Source: Zobellia uliginosa (GTDB lineage Bacteria > Bacteroidota > Bacteroidia > Flavobacteriales > Flavobacteriaceae). Taken from it: DNA of 64,000 bases. The notes beneath the pieces were generated by a model. The model was not told where the DNA came from, searched no databases, and saw only the letters and a program-made list of their open reading frames with translations. Shown here in pieces: positions 8,250 through 17,415 of this stretch. The stretch lies in assembly GCF_018860745.1 (NCBI RefSeq), contig NZ_JAHKPY010000002.1:62001-126000 (forward strand), given 5' to 3'. The translations under genes were made by a program, and so were the position numbers. Position 1 is the first letter of the stretch. Every line of letters starts with the position of its first letter.

Positions 8250-10355
8250 CTATCGTACAAATGCATTGGCCATACCGCCATCTACATTAATAATATTTCC
8301 TGTAGTCTTATTCAATACACCAACACAGGCAAAGACCCCATCGGCAATATCTTTCGGATAAATAATTTCGTTCAATAGGTTGCGTTTGGCGTAATGGTTT
8401 GGAAGTTCTTCAACTGTAATACCGTATGCTTTTGCACGACCTTCGGCCCAATCTCCTTCCCATATTTTACTACCAACAATAACCCCATCAGGATTAACGG
8501 TATTCACACGTATTTTATCACCACCTAACTCTGCGGCTAATAAACGAGCCATATGTTGTTGGGCAGCTTTAGCTGTTCCATAGGCTACATTATTTGGACC
8601 TGAAACCAAACCATTTTTACTAGCAATACTAATAACGTCACCACCTAGGTTTTGTTTACGCATAACCGCTACCGCTTGTTTGGCTAGCTCAAATTGACCT
8701 TTTACAAGGACGTTTTGAAGTATATCCCAATCTTTCTCCGTAGTATCTTCTAAAGGTTTGGAAATGGCAAGACCGGCACTATGTACAACGATGTCTACAC
8801 CACCAAATTCCAAACAAGCCTTTTTATAGGCATCTGCAACAGATTCACTTTTTGTTACATCACAAACGGCATAGCTAGCAGTATCTCTAGTATATGTGGC
8901 AACGCCTTCTTCCAACCTATCTTCGGCAATGTCCGTTAATACTACATTGGCACCTTCTTCGGCCAACTTATCGGCAATAGCTTTGCCAATACCACCACCT
9001 GCACCGGTAACCAAGGCTACTTTACGGGATAAAGGTTTTTCTTTTGGCATTCGTTGTAATTTAGCTTCTTCCAGCAACCAATATTCAATATCAAAAGCTT
9101 CTTGTCTTGGTAGTGATGTGTATTCCGTAATAGCTTCTGCACCGCGCATTACGTTAATGGCATTTATGTAAAATTCATTGGCAACACGAGTGGTTTGTTT
9201 ATTTTTTGCAAAGCTGAACATACCTACACCTGGGTAGATAATTATAACCGGACTGGCATCTCTTACGGCAGGGCTATTAGCACGTTTATGGTTGTCATAA
9301 TAGGATTGATATTCTTTTCTGTACTGTTCAAAATCAGGATATAATTTAGCAAGAACGGCCTCCGTATTAGAAAGGTCTTCTTTAGCATCTAGTTTTAATA
9401 CCAAAGGTTGAATTTTAGTTCTTAAAAAGTGGTCGGGACATGAGGTGCCCATAGGCGCTAGGCGCTCCAGGTCGTTACTGTTTATGTACTCAAGAACGAC
9501 ATCACTATCGTTAAAATGGCCGATCATCCTGTTTTCGGAAGAACAAAGGCCTCTAAGCATTGGCATAAGCTGGGCGGCCTTTTCCAGACGCTCCTCTTTG
9601 GGAAGGCTCTCTATCTTTTGCCCCCCGAAAACACTTCCGTTGGCCTTTATTTTGTTCTCAATATATTCCGAGGCCATTTCAATGACCTCAAGACTGTTCA
9701 TGTAACATTCATGAGAAGTGTCTCCCCAAGTAAAAAGTCCGTGGCTGCCCAGAACGATCCCGCGTATACCGGGGTTGTCGTTCAAACATTTTTCCAGTTG
9801 AAGGCCTAGGTCAAAACCGGGCCGTTGCCAAGGTACCCACCCCATGGTATCCCCCCAGATACCTTTGGTCACTTTTTCGCTGTCCTTTGCCGCAGCTACG
9901 GCTATTAATGCATCCGGGTGCAAATGGTCTATATGTTTAAAAGGGAGCAATCCATGCAATGGCGTGTCTATAGAGGGCGCTTTACTGTCTAAATCATAAA
10001 TACAATGGTTAAAAAGGCCGACCATGCGGTCCTCATCTTCCAGCCCGCCGTAGACGTTCTTTAGGTTTCTTAACCTTTCCGTATACAGACCTGCTATTCC
10101 AGCTTTGGTCAATGTCCCGATATCGCCACCGGAACCCTTGATCCACATGACTTCTACATCATCATTGGTCAACGGGTCTTTTTCAATGGTCTTACAGCTT
10201 GTATTTCCGCCACCATAGTTGGTAATCCTTAAATCTGCCCCAAGGATATTTGAGCGATAAAGAAAAAGGGCTACTTGGTCATCGCCCAGTGCAGCGGCTT
10301 TCTTTTCATCCCAAAGATGGTCTACGTACTTAAATTGTTGTGCTGTATTTTTCAT
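8250..10355 (-). CDS. Bifunctional rhamnulose-1-phosphate aldolase / short-chain (lactaldehyde) dehydrogenase
   Basis: Two-domain enzyme of 701 residues. The N-terminal class II aldolase domain (about 20-400) shows NYGGGNTSCK, the metal-site stretch KHIDHLHPDA and a later GSHGLFTWGD. The C-terminal half (about 435-701) is a short-chain dehydrogenase with the nucleotide motif TGAGGGIG and catalytic YGTAK. In the RhaE/RhaW type of rhamnose pathway the aldolase splits rhamnulose-1-phosphate into dihydroxyacetone phosphate and lactaldehyde, and the dehydrogenase oxidises lactaldehyde. I chose the Met at 10,355 (MKNTAQQF) because family members begin there; an upstream Met at 10,382 is possible. 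The divergent GntR regulator at 10,531 probably controls it. Family identity is firm; substrate is inferred. Confidence 0.87.
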   Translation of the reverse strand: MKNTAQQFKYVDHLWDEKKAAALGDDQVALFLYRSNILGADLRITNYGGGNTSCKTIEKDPLTNDDVEVMWIKGSGGDIGTLTKAGIAGLYTERLRNLKNVYGGLEDEDRMVGLFNHCIYDLDSKAPSIDTPLHGLLPFKHIDHLHPDALIAVAAAKDSEKVTKGIWGDTMGWVPWQRPGFDLGLQLEKCLNDNPGIRGIVLGSHGLFTWGDTSHECYMNSLEVIEMASEYIENKIKANGSVFGGQKIESLPKEERLEKAAQLMPMLRGLCSSENRMIGHFNDSDVVLEYINSNDLERLAPMGTSCPDHFLRTKIQPLVLKLDAKEDLSNTEAVLAKLYPDFEQYRKEYQSYYDNHKRANSPAVRDASPVIIIYPGVGMFSFAKNKQTTRVANEFYINAINVMRGAEAITEYTSLPRQEAFDIEYWLLEEAKLQRMPKEKPLSRKVALVTGAGGGIGKAIADKLAEEGANVVLTDIAEDRLEEGVATYTRDTASYAVCDVTKSESVADAYKKACLEFGGVDIVVHSAGLAISKPLEDTTEKDWDILQNVLVKGQFELAKQAVAVMRKQNLGGDVISIASKNGLVSGPNNVAYGTAKAAQQHMARLLAAELGGDKIRVNTVNPDGVIVGSKIWEGDWAEGRAKAYGITVEELPNHYAKRNLLNEIIYPKDIADGVFACVGVLNKTTGNIINVDGGMANAFVR

Positions 10356-10451
10356 TTGAAGGGTTATTACGTTTATTGACAAATGTAGATTATCAAATAA
10401 AGCTTTGTGTCCTGTACTGTACCGCCTAGGTAAAAAATAAATATGTGTATT

Positions 10452-10468
10452 TTGGGTAAATTACCAAA
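10452..10468. promoter_or_regulatory. Candidate operator in the aldolase/GntR divergent promoter region
   Basis: The core GGTAAATTACC is an 11-bp perfect inverted repeat centred on A, and the pairing extends outward with one mismatch. It lies between the divergent aldolase and GntR genes, where a GntR repressor would be expected to bind. No experimental support can be drawn from the sequence alone. Confidence 0.35.
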
Positions 10469-10530
10469 TTACATCTTTACTATTGTGATATTATATGGTC
10501 ATTAAAATTGAAAAATAAAGACTTCAGCTG

Positions 10531-11577
10531 ATGAATATATTTAATTTTATTAAAATAAATGAGAGCTCAAGAGTACCCAAATATAGACAGATTGTGGACT
10601 CGATTATCTATAATATCTCTGCTGGAAATCTAAAGATGGATGATAAAATTCCGTCTATAAATAGGTTTAGTGAAGAGTATCTTTTATCCCGTGATACGGT
10701 AGAAAAAGCCTATAGTATTTTAAGGGAGCGAAAAGTTATTATTTCTATAAGAGGTAAGGGGTATTACATAGCACGAACCAAATTAATTTCAAAAGTTAAT
10801 ATACTTTTTCTTATCAATAAATTGAGTTCGTATAAGATGCGGATTTATAATTCTTTTATAGATAGTATTGGAGGAACGGCACACACCAATCTTTTCATTT
10901 ACCATTGCGAAGAAGAACTTTTCCTTAACCTTCTGGAAAAAAATAGAAACGCATACGATTACTATGTAATTATGCCTCATTTTAAAACCGAAAAATTAAA
11001 ACATACCAGTTACACCCCTGAAGTAATTAGGGCTATTGATCAAATTCCAAAGGAGAAATTGATTATAATGGACAACCCTGTGTCTGAAATAAAAGGGAAT
11101 TTTATTGAGATCTATCAGGATTTTGAGAATGATATTTATAATGCACTTAAGGAAGGTTTTGGTAAAATATCAAAATACGAAAAACTAATCATTACGTACC
11201 CGGAAGAATCGGTTTATCCTTATCCCAAGCGAATTTTACACGGATTTAGGAAGTTTTGCAGCGAGTATAATATAGATTTTGAAGTTCTGGACGAAATCTA
11301 TGATGACATGATTTTGAAAAAAGGCGATTTGTTTATAACGATAAGCGAGTCTGATTTGGTAAATCTTGTCAATCAGATTCGTAATCAAGAATTTGAATTA
11401 GGGGGTGATATTGGTGTTATATCCTATAATGATACCCCTTTAAAACAACTGTTGGGAATTACATGCATTTCTACAGATTTTCAAGTGATGGGTGAAACAG
11501 CGGGCCGCATGATTATGGACAAGAAAAAAGGTAAGGTCAAGAACCCTTTTCGCTTCATAGACAGGAACTCAATTTAG
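10531..11577 (+). CDS. GntR-family transcriptional regulator with periplasmic-binding-like effector domain
   Basis: 348 residues. The N-terminal winged helix (about 12-75) carries the GntR signatures PKYRQIVDSI, GDKIPS-like DDKIPSINRFSEEY, SRDTVEKAY and GKGYYI. The rest (about 85-348) looks like a LacI/periplasmic-binding-protein-like sugar sensor, ending in a VISYNDTPLKQLLGI segment typical of that fold. This GntR/LacI hybrid type is common in Bacteroidota sugar operons. It is divergent from the aldolase/dehydrogenase gene with a 175-bp shared promoter region, so it likely regulates the deoxysugar genes. The effector is not identifiable. Confidence 0.82.
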   Translation: MNIFNFIKINESSRVPKYRQIVDSIIYNISAGNLKMDDKIPSINRFSEEYLLSRDTVEKAYSILRERKVIISIRGKGYYIARTKLISKVNILFLINKLSSYKMRIYNSFIDSIGGTAHTNLFIYHCEEELFLNLLEKNRNAYDYYVIMPHFKTEKLKHTSYTPEVIRAIDQIPKEKLIIMDNPVSEIKGNFIEIYQDFENDIYNALKEGFGKISKYEKLIITYPEESVYPYPKRILHGFRKFCSEYNIDFEVLDEIYDDMILKKGDLFITISESDLVNLVNQIRNQEFELGGDIGVISYNDTPLKQLLGITCISTDFQVMGETAGRMIMDKKKGKVKNPFRFIDRNSI

Positions 11578-11977
11578 AAAACTTGCTCAAGTCCAAAGTG
11601 CTAGAGATTGCCTATTCAGACTATGGGTCCAGTTTCTTATTGGGTTTCTGCGCTTCCGCTCATAGAGAAGACCTTCTATAATGTCAATTATTATTGTTTT
11701 TCAATTTTTATTCTAATTATTGTCACTTCTTACCTTGGCAACTATGCTTTTTAGTCAAACTGTTTTATTCAATTCTGTAAAACAGTATACAGCAGGATGC
11801 CCGGCCGATAAACATTATTTAGTTTAGCCACAAATTACAAATTCAAATAAAGGCTACTTAACCATCACTACTTTCTTTATTAAGAACGAAAATGATATTT
11901 AATATTTTTTGAAAAATTAGAGAAAGAACTTGTGGAAAGTCTCAACTGTTTTAAAACTAGAATCAAATTTTGATAAA
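11578..11977. other. Non-coding stretch upstream of the fbp pseudogene
   Basis: About 400 bases without a credible frame. The only structure I see is a 9-bp inverted repeat (ACTGTTTTA at 11759-11767 and its complement at 11778-11786) with no T run after it. It may hold the old fbp promoter. Confidence 0.4.
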
Positions 11978-12984
11978 ATGACCAATCAAAAAATGACTCT
12001 AGGGGAGTTTATTTTTGACAATCAATCGGCTTTTCCTTATTCCATCGGTGAATTATCAAAACTAATTAATGCCATACGTTTGGCTGCTAAAATCACGAAT
12101 CACGAAGTGAACAAGGCGGGGTTGGTAGATATTCTTGGTGACGCGGGAAATACGAATGTACAAGGGGAAAATCAACAGAAACAGGATGTTTACGCTAACG
12201 TTAATTTATACAAACTCTTATTCAAAGAGGTATTGTATGTGGTATAGCATCGGAAGAAGAAGATTTTATAGCCGTAAATAGTCATGACGGAAAAAATAGT
12301 AATCAATATGTCATTCTTATTGATCCTCTGTACGGCTCTTCAAATATTGACGTCAATGCATCGGTAGGAACTATATTTTCTATATATAAAAGAACTTCGC
12401 CTATAGGCAAACCAGTAGAATTAAAGGATTTTTTACAGCATGGATACAAGCAAGTTGCTGCCGGATATGTTATGTACGGTACGTCTACAATTTTGGTGTA
12501 TAGTACAGGGCGTGGTGTTAACGGCTTTACCTTAAACCCGGCATTGGGAACTTTTTATCTCTCGCACCCAAATATGCAGTTTCCGGAAAATGGAAGGATC
12601 TATTCGGTTAATGAAGGTAATTATGTACATTTTGCTCAGGGGGTTAAGGACTATATAAAGTATTGCCAACGAGAAGAAGAAAACAGACCTTACTCTTCAC
12701 GGTATATAGGTTCATTGGTTTCTGATTTTCATAGAAATTTGATAAAAGGAGGTATTTATATGTACCCTAGGATCGGCCCAAGACAAAATGGCAAGTTACG
12801 GTTAACTTATGAATGTAACCCGATAGCGTTTCTGACTGAACAGGCGAATGGTGTTGCAACTACGGGATATGAACGAATTTTAGATGTTAAGCCAACTGCA
12901 TTGCATCAACGTGAAGCCCTATTTTGTGGGAGTAAAAATATGGTTGAAGATTTAATTCATTTTGTACGTAGGGACACATTGTAA
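11978..12984 (+). pseudogene. fbp: Decayed class I fructose-1,6-bisphosphatase
   Basis: Translated across a frameshift the segment is collinear with class I fructose-1,6-bisphosphatase, from MTLGEFIF near the start to [11 protein letters not shown] at the end. The first frame (start ATG 11,978) stops at 12,247; the second frame takes over near 12,214-12,217 with [13 protein letters not shown]. This fits loss of one base in what should read YK-A-LIQRG. Active-site positions are also changed: the metal-binding DPLDGSSN reads DPLYGSSN, and the usual DVFANE/DVYANE reads DVYANVN. A frameshift plus loss of two metal ligands argues for a true pseudogene, not a sequencing error. A working copy should exist elsewhere in the genome. 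Confidence 0.9.
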
Positions 12985-13296
12985 TTTTTGACTGCTCTCG
13001 GGAGAGTAGCCTGTTATTCCGAAGATAAATATGTATCACGTTAATTAACACATAACTACTGTATCTTATAAAAAATTAAGTATATGTAATTGATTGTTAC
13101 ATGTTAAGGTGTCTTTGTTGAATTTTGAAAAAACAATAACCTAGTCATTTTCTGGATTAATGTTATTTGAAATCAATTGGTTAGCTTTGATATACAGAAA
13201 GCTTAGGAAGCTCTCGTTGATGTCTTAATTGGTGTCTTTTTTTAAAATTGACATATAAAGTACTGGTTTAAAATGGTTTGTGTTCAGGTTTTTAAG

Positions 13297-13312
13297 CCTG
13301 CCACCCCGACAA
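13297..13312 (+). repeat. tRNA-Pro 3'-end-like direct repeat, copy 2 (candidate attachment core)
   Basis: Identical to the copy at 6281-6296 and in the same orientation, 7.0 kb away. As with copy 1, a terminator follows directly and the upstream bases do not form the rest of a tRNA. Same strand and same orientation imply that any parental intact tRNA-Pro lies to the left, outside the window. Confidence 0.5.
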
Positions 13313-13314
13313 GA

Positions 13315-13342
13315 AGCCACTGAGAAATCAGTGGCTTTTTTT
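13315..13342 (+). terminator. Rho-independent terminator after tRNA-like repeat copy 2
   Basis: AGCCACTGA at 13315-13323, loop GAAA, and TCAGTGGCT at 13328-13336 form a perfect stem with a GNRA-type loop followed by seven T residues. Confidence 0.9.
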
Positions 13343-14130
13343 GTTTAATTCATTCGGTTCTTTAATTTTTTTAATTGCTATTAAAAGTATCTATTCTACT
13401 ATTTTAGGTTCCAATATTATTTTGAATGCCATAAAACTGGTTTTCTCAAAACTTCCAGTGATGTATCGTATTTAATACAATGATGTACTGGCTAACAGCT
13501 TTTTGGTCAGTTTGGCAATTTTGCTTAAATCCGAGCTATCTTCTTGGCAATCTATAATACTTAAGAGTTATACTGAAATGTTCCGTTTATTGCGGTGAAA
13601 GTGTTTTTCCAAATTTTCTACGATTGGTGATGTTTGTTTTGTAGTCACCTGACCTGGATTAATGCTGCAATTTTTAATCTTAGAAGGATTTAACTCCATT
13701 AATAAAACTTCTACCAAGTCATTCAAGAGCTTTTTTTAAGGCAAAAAGAAAAAAATTTAGAATACTTAACTAATGATTTTGATGCGCCCGCAACAACAGG
13801 ATGTAATCAACTTATAATTAAGATGTTAAGCGAATTTGGTGATGAACTTTAATTCAGGCGCTAATGGTAATTCACTCATATTTTTATGTTGGCGTTTGTA
13901 CAGGAATCTATTTTTATTGTATTATTGTCAAATAAAGTCTATTTTTTTATGAATTAATTATAATTTATCCTTCAAATTTGAAATATCTATAAATATTTAA
14001 AATTGTTGGATTGAATACATCTGCTACATGTTACAGGTTTCTAATATTCAGGGTAAGGATTTGAAGTTGTAAATGAGAGCGTGTAAATATTCCCTTTTAA
14101 AGCGATTGTCTATAAAAAATGTCTAGTCTA

Positions 14131-14172
14131 AGGAGATTTTGAACTCCTAAATATCTATCCGTCAAATCTCCT
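14131..14172 (+). promoter_or_regulatory. Inverted repeat in the leader of the acyl-CoA cluster
   Basis: AGGAGATTTTGA at 14131-14142 is complementary to TCAAATCTCCT at 14162-14172, with one bulged base and a 19-nt loop. It ends 21 bases before the ligase start codon. It has no T run, so it is more likely an operator or an untranslated-leader hairpin than a terminator. Confidence 0.4.
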
Positions 14173-14193
14173 AAAATATAATAAAACTATACT

Positions 14194-15741
14194 ATGCTAA
14201 ATATCTCTGTACTGTTAGAGGACAGCGCCAAAAAATATCCAAATAAAGATGCCTATATTTTCATGGATACGCATCTTACATATGCCCATACAAATGCTGC
14301 TGCCAATCAAATTGCGAATGGACTTAAAGATTTAGGAATACAGCCAGGAGATAAGGTGGCTTTAAACTGTTTAAACATACCATATTTCCCAATGGTTTAT
14401 TTTGGTATTCTCAAAGCTGGGGCGATAGTAGTACCGTTAAGTGTTCTCCTCAAAAGGGATGAGGTGGAGTATCATCTTAGAGATTCAGAGGCTAAGGCTT
14501 TTTTCTGTTTTTTGGGAGCTCCGGGTTTACCAATGCTTGAAGAAGGTTACGCAGGCTTTCAAAAAGCAAATGGATGTAAAGATTTTTTTATAATTACGGC
14601 AAAGCCCTCTGATGCTTCGCCCATAGAAGGAGTCAAAACTTTAGGGATGTTCATGGGTGGGCAATCGTCAATTACGGAAACGGTAGCTACCGCTGCGGAA
14701 GATACCGCTGTTATTATTTATACTTCAGGCACAACTGGGCAACCAAAAGGTGCGGAACTAACGCATAGTGGTCTTACTTTAAATGCCATTTTGAGTGCTA
14801 ACTTGCGTCATGGTTCTGCAGATGATACTGTGCTTACGGTTCTGCCGTTATTTCACATATTCGCGATGACCGTTTTAATGAATGCAAGTGTATACAGTGG
14901 TAATACTAATGTACTATTACCGCGTTTTGACGCAGAAGCTGTACTCGGACTCATGCAAGAACACAAAATCAACATTTTTGCGGGAGTACCAACTATGTAC
15001 TGGGGCTTGTTGAATTATGAAAATGAAAAGTTTGATTTAGAAGGCATTGCAAGTAACCTTAGGATATGCATGTCTGGAGGAGCTTCTTTGCCAATTAAGG
15101 TACTTGAGGATTTTGAAGCTAAATTCAATGTAGAGATTTTAGAAGGCTACGGTATGTCCGAAGGTTCTCCGGTTGTCACTTTCAATCAGTTAGCTGAAGG
15201 TAGAAAACCAGGATCTATTGGAACACCCGTATGGGGAGTAGATGTAAAAATCGTGGATGAAGAGGGTAACACTCTTCCTGATGGAGAAAAAGGAGAGATT
15301 GTTTATCGTGGTCATAATGTTATGAAAGGCTATTATCGTGATCCGGAAGCAACGGCTAAAACTATTAAAAATGGATGGTTACATTCTGGGGATGTTGGTA
15401 TAAAAGATGAGGATGGATTTTTCTTTGTGGTAGACAGAACAAAGGATATGATCATTAGAGGAGGACTGAATGTCTACCCACGTGAGGTGGAAGATGTTAT
15501 AATGAAACACGAAGCAATATCTATTGTTGCAGTAGTAGGAATTCCTGATGATAGAATGGGTGAACAGGTAAAAGCTTTCGTAGTTTTAAAAGAAGGTATG
15601 ACTGCAACCGGGGAAGAGATTATAACATGGACCAAAGAGCGCATAGCGGCGTATAAGTATCCTAGGGTAGTAGAATTTTTAGATGCTTTGCCACAGAGTG
15701 CAACGGGCAAGATTCTGAAGAAAGAATTACGAAAATTGTAA
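14194..15741 (+). CDS. AMP-forming acyl-CoA ligase (fatty-acid--CoA ligase)
   Basis: 515-residue adenylate-forming enzyme that activates a carboxylic acid to its CoA thioester with ATP. The P-loop-like motif YTSGTTGQPKG is at about 175-186, the GYGMSEGSP motif at about 317, the hinge SGDVGIKDEDGFFFVVDR at about 399-416, and the C-terminal catalytic Lys in ATGKILKKEL at about 506. No signal peptide or membrane segment is seen. It is the first gene of a co-directional cluster and is followed 27 bases later by an aldehyde dehydrogenase, an arrangement fitting oxidation of an aldehyde to an acid and activation of that acid. The chain length used is not readable. Confidence 0.88.
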   Translation: MLNISVLLEDSAKKYPNKDAYIFMDTHLTYAHTNAAANQIANGLKDLGIQPGDKVALNCLNIPYFPMVYFGILKAGAIVVPLSVLLKRDEVEYHLRDSEAKAFFCFLGAPGLPMLEEGYAGFQKANGCKDFFIITAKPSDASPIEGVKTLGMFMGGQSSITETVATAAEDTAVIIYTSGTTGQPKGAELTHSGLTLNAILSANLRHGSADDTVLTVLPLFHIFAMTVLMNASVYSGNTNVLLPRFDAEAVLGLMQEHKINIFAGVPTMYWGLLNYENEKFDLEGIASNLRICMSGGASLPIKVLEDFEAKFNVEILEGYGMSEGSPVVTFNQLAEGRKPGSIGTPVWGVDVKIVDEEGNTLPDGEKGEIVYRGHNVMKGYYRDPEATAKTIKNGWLHSGDVGIKDEDGFFFVVDRTKDMIIRGGLNVYPREVEDVIMKHEAISIVAVVGIPDDRMGEQVKAFVVLKEGMTATGEEIITWTKERIAAYKYPRVVEFLDALPQSATGKILKKELRKL

Positions 15742-15768
15742 AAGAGATCAATCCGATAAAAGTTATAT

Positions 15769-17208
15769 ATGAACAGCACTACCTTAACTGAACCAGTACA
15801 AGTGGAAACGAAAGCATCTGAAATTCTAAGAATTTTCAATGTTCAGAGACAAAATCAGTTTAAAATTGGTAATACATCTGCTTCAGAGCGAATTGCTAAA
15901 TTAAAGAAGCTACACACGGCGGTTTTAAAATATCGACCTCAAATCAAAGAAGCACTTTTTAATGATTATCGAAAACATCCTAGTGAGGTAGATTTAACCG
16001 AAATTTATCCAGTAACTAGTGAGATTAAGGATGCAAAAAACAATTTAAAACAATGGTTAGATGGGGAAAGTGTGAAAACGCCTATTGCGATGTTAGGTTC
16101 AAGTTCACATGTAAAATATGAACCAAAGGGAGTTGTGCTGATTATTTCTCCGTGGAATTTTCCTATCAATTTAACCTTTGGCCCACTCGTTTCGGCAATA
16201 GCTGCTGGCAACGCTGTAATTATAAAACCATCTGAGATTACACCGCACGCTACTGCCATTATGAAGAAAATTGTAACGGAAGTTTTTGATGAAAATGAAG
16301 TTGCACTTCTAGAAGGAGGTGTTAGTACATCAACAGAATTATTGAAACTACCTTTCAATCATATTTTCTTTACAGGTGCACCAAGTATTGGTAAAATAGT
16401 AATGAAAGCAGCTGCGGAACACCTAACATCGGTAACATTAGAGTTGGGAGGCAAATCACCTACAATAGTAGATCAGACAGCAGATGTTAACCTAGCGGCC
16501 AAAAGGGTGGCATGGGGTAAATATGTGAATAATGGACAGGTATGTATTGCTCCCGATTACTTATTTGTACATGAAAGTAAGAAAGCGGAATTCATAGCAG
16601 CCTTTAAAAAACAAATAGAAACGTATTATACAGAAGATGCTTTACAAGAAACTTCGTATAATAGAATTGTAAACCACCACCATTTCGAAAGAGTAAAAGG
16701 GTATGTAGATGATGCAATGTCTAAAGGAGCACACTTGGAAGCTGGTGGAAAATTCAACAAGAGTCAAGATTTTATCGCACCTACTTTAATGACCAATGTT
16801 CCTGCAGATTCTAAATTAATGACAGAGGAAATTTTTGGTCCCATACTTCCCGTTTTTGGGTTTACAGATATAGATAAAGTTATCAATGAGATTAATTCTC
16901 GTGAAAAGCCATTGGCACTTTATATTTATAGCAAAAAGAAAAAGAACATTAATCATATCATAGGTAATACAAGAGCAGGCGGAACATGTATTAATCATAA
17001 TGCTGCGCACTTTTTTAATACAAATCTTCCTTTTGGTGGTTCAAATAATAGCGGTATTGGAAAAGCACACGGGTTAGAAGGTTTTAAATCTTTTTCTAAT
17101 TCTAGAGGCGTTTTTAAGCAGCATGTACCTAATGCATTGGATATGTTGACACCGCCTTATACAGATTTTAAGCAAAAGATCATCAACCTAACCATCAAAT
17201 GGTTTTAA
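15769..17208 (+). CDS. NAD(P)-dependent aldehyde dehydrogenase (class 3 / fatty-aldehyde type)
   Basis: 479 residues, the length of class 3 aldehyde dehydrogenases, shorter at the N terminus than the classical 500-residue forms. Catalytic Cys is about 259 in NNGQVCIAPDY and the general base Glu about 225 in TLELGGKSP. FFTGAPSIGK is the coenzyme loop. The closest recognisable families are fatty-aldehyde and coniferyl-aldehyde dehydrogenases. It probably forms an operon with the upstream ligase. In this setting a long-chain or hydroxylated aldehyde is a sensible substrate, but that is inferred from context. Confidence 0.86.
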   Translation: MNSTTLTEPVQVETKASEILRIFNVQRQNQFKIGNTSASERIAKLKKLHTAVLKYRPQIKEALFNDYRKHPSEVDLTEIYPVTSEIKDAKNNLKQWLDGESVKTPIAMLGSSSHVKYEPKGVVLIISPWNFPINLTFGPLVSAIAAGNAVIIKPSEITPHATAIMKKIVTEVFDENEVALLEGGVSTSTELLKLPFNHIFFTGAPSIGKIVMKAAAEHLTSVTLELGGKSPTIVDQTADVNLAAKRVAWGKYVNNGQVCIAPDYLFVHESKKAEFIAAFKKQIETYYTEDALQETSYNRIVNHHHFERVKGYVDDAMSKGAHLEAGGKFNKSQDFIAPTLMTNVPADSKLMTEEIFGPILPVFGFTDIDKVINEINSREKPLALYIYSKKKKNINHIIGNTRAGGTCINHNAAHFFNTNLPFGGSNNSGIGKAHGLEGFKSFSNSRGVFKQHVPNALDMLTPPYTDFKQKIINLTIKWF

Positions 17209-17415
17209 AGCCACTAGTTTGGTTTAGAAGTGTTTTTGGCGATTGTTTTAATCTGAGTAGTTTAATTGGGGAACATATTTTTTAAAATAATATAACCGGA
17301 TCTATTTAACCATCAAGATGATAATGGCAGCTTTAAAACGAGTCTTAAAATTTATAAGTCGGTTTTTGTTTTATGGCTAAAGCAGTACTTTTAAAGCTCA
17401 AATTAATTTTCTTAA

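Larger units (their letters stand above)
12985..14193. other. 1.2-kb region without an intact gene, with possible gene debris
   Basis: It contains the second tRNA-Pro-like repeat (13297-13312) and its terminator. Between about 13,340 and 13,740 the minus strand can be read as interrupted stretches of protein-like sequence (for example ELNPSKIKNCSINPGQ), broken by stops. At 13,740-13,850 the plus strand gives an open tail ending LIIKMLSEFGDEL and a stop, without a start. Both look like decayed gene ends but I cannot name a family. A leader hairpin for the next gene lies at 14131-14172. Confidence 0.4.

Noticed and set aside
8896-9809. Plus-strand frames inside the aldolase/dehydrogenase gene
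   Set aside because: Antisense shadows of a well-supported coding region.
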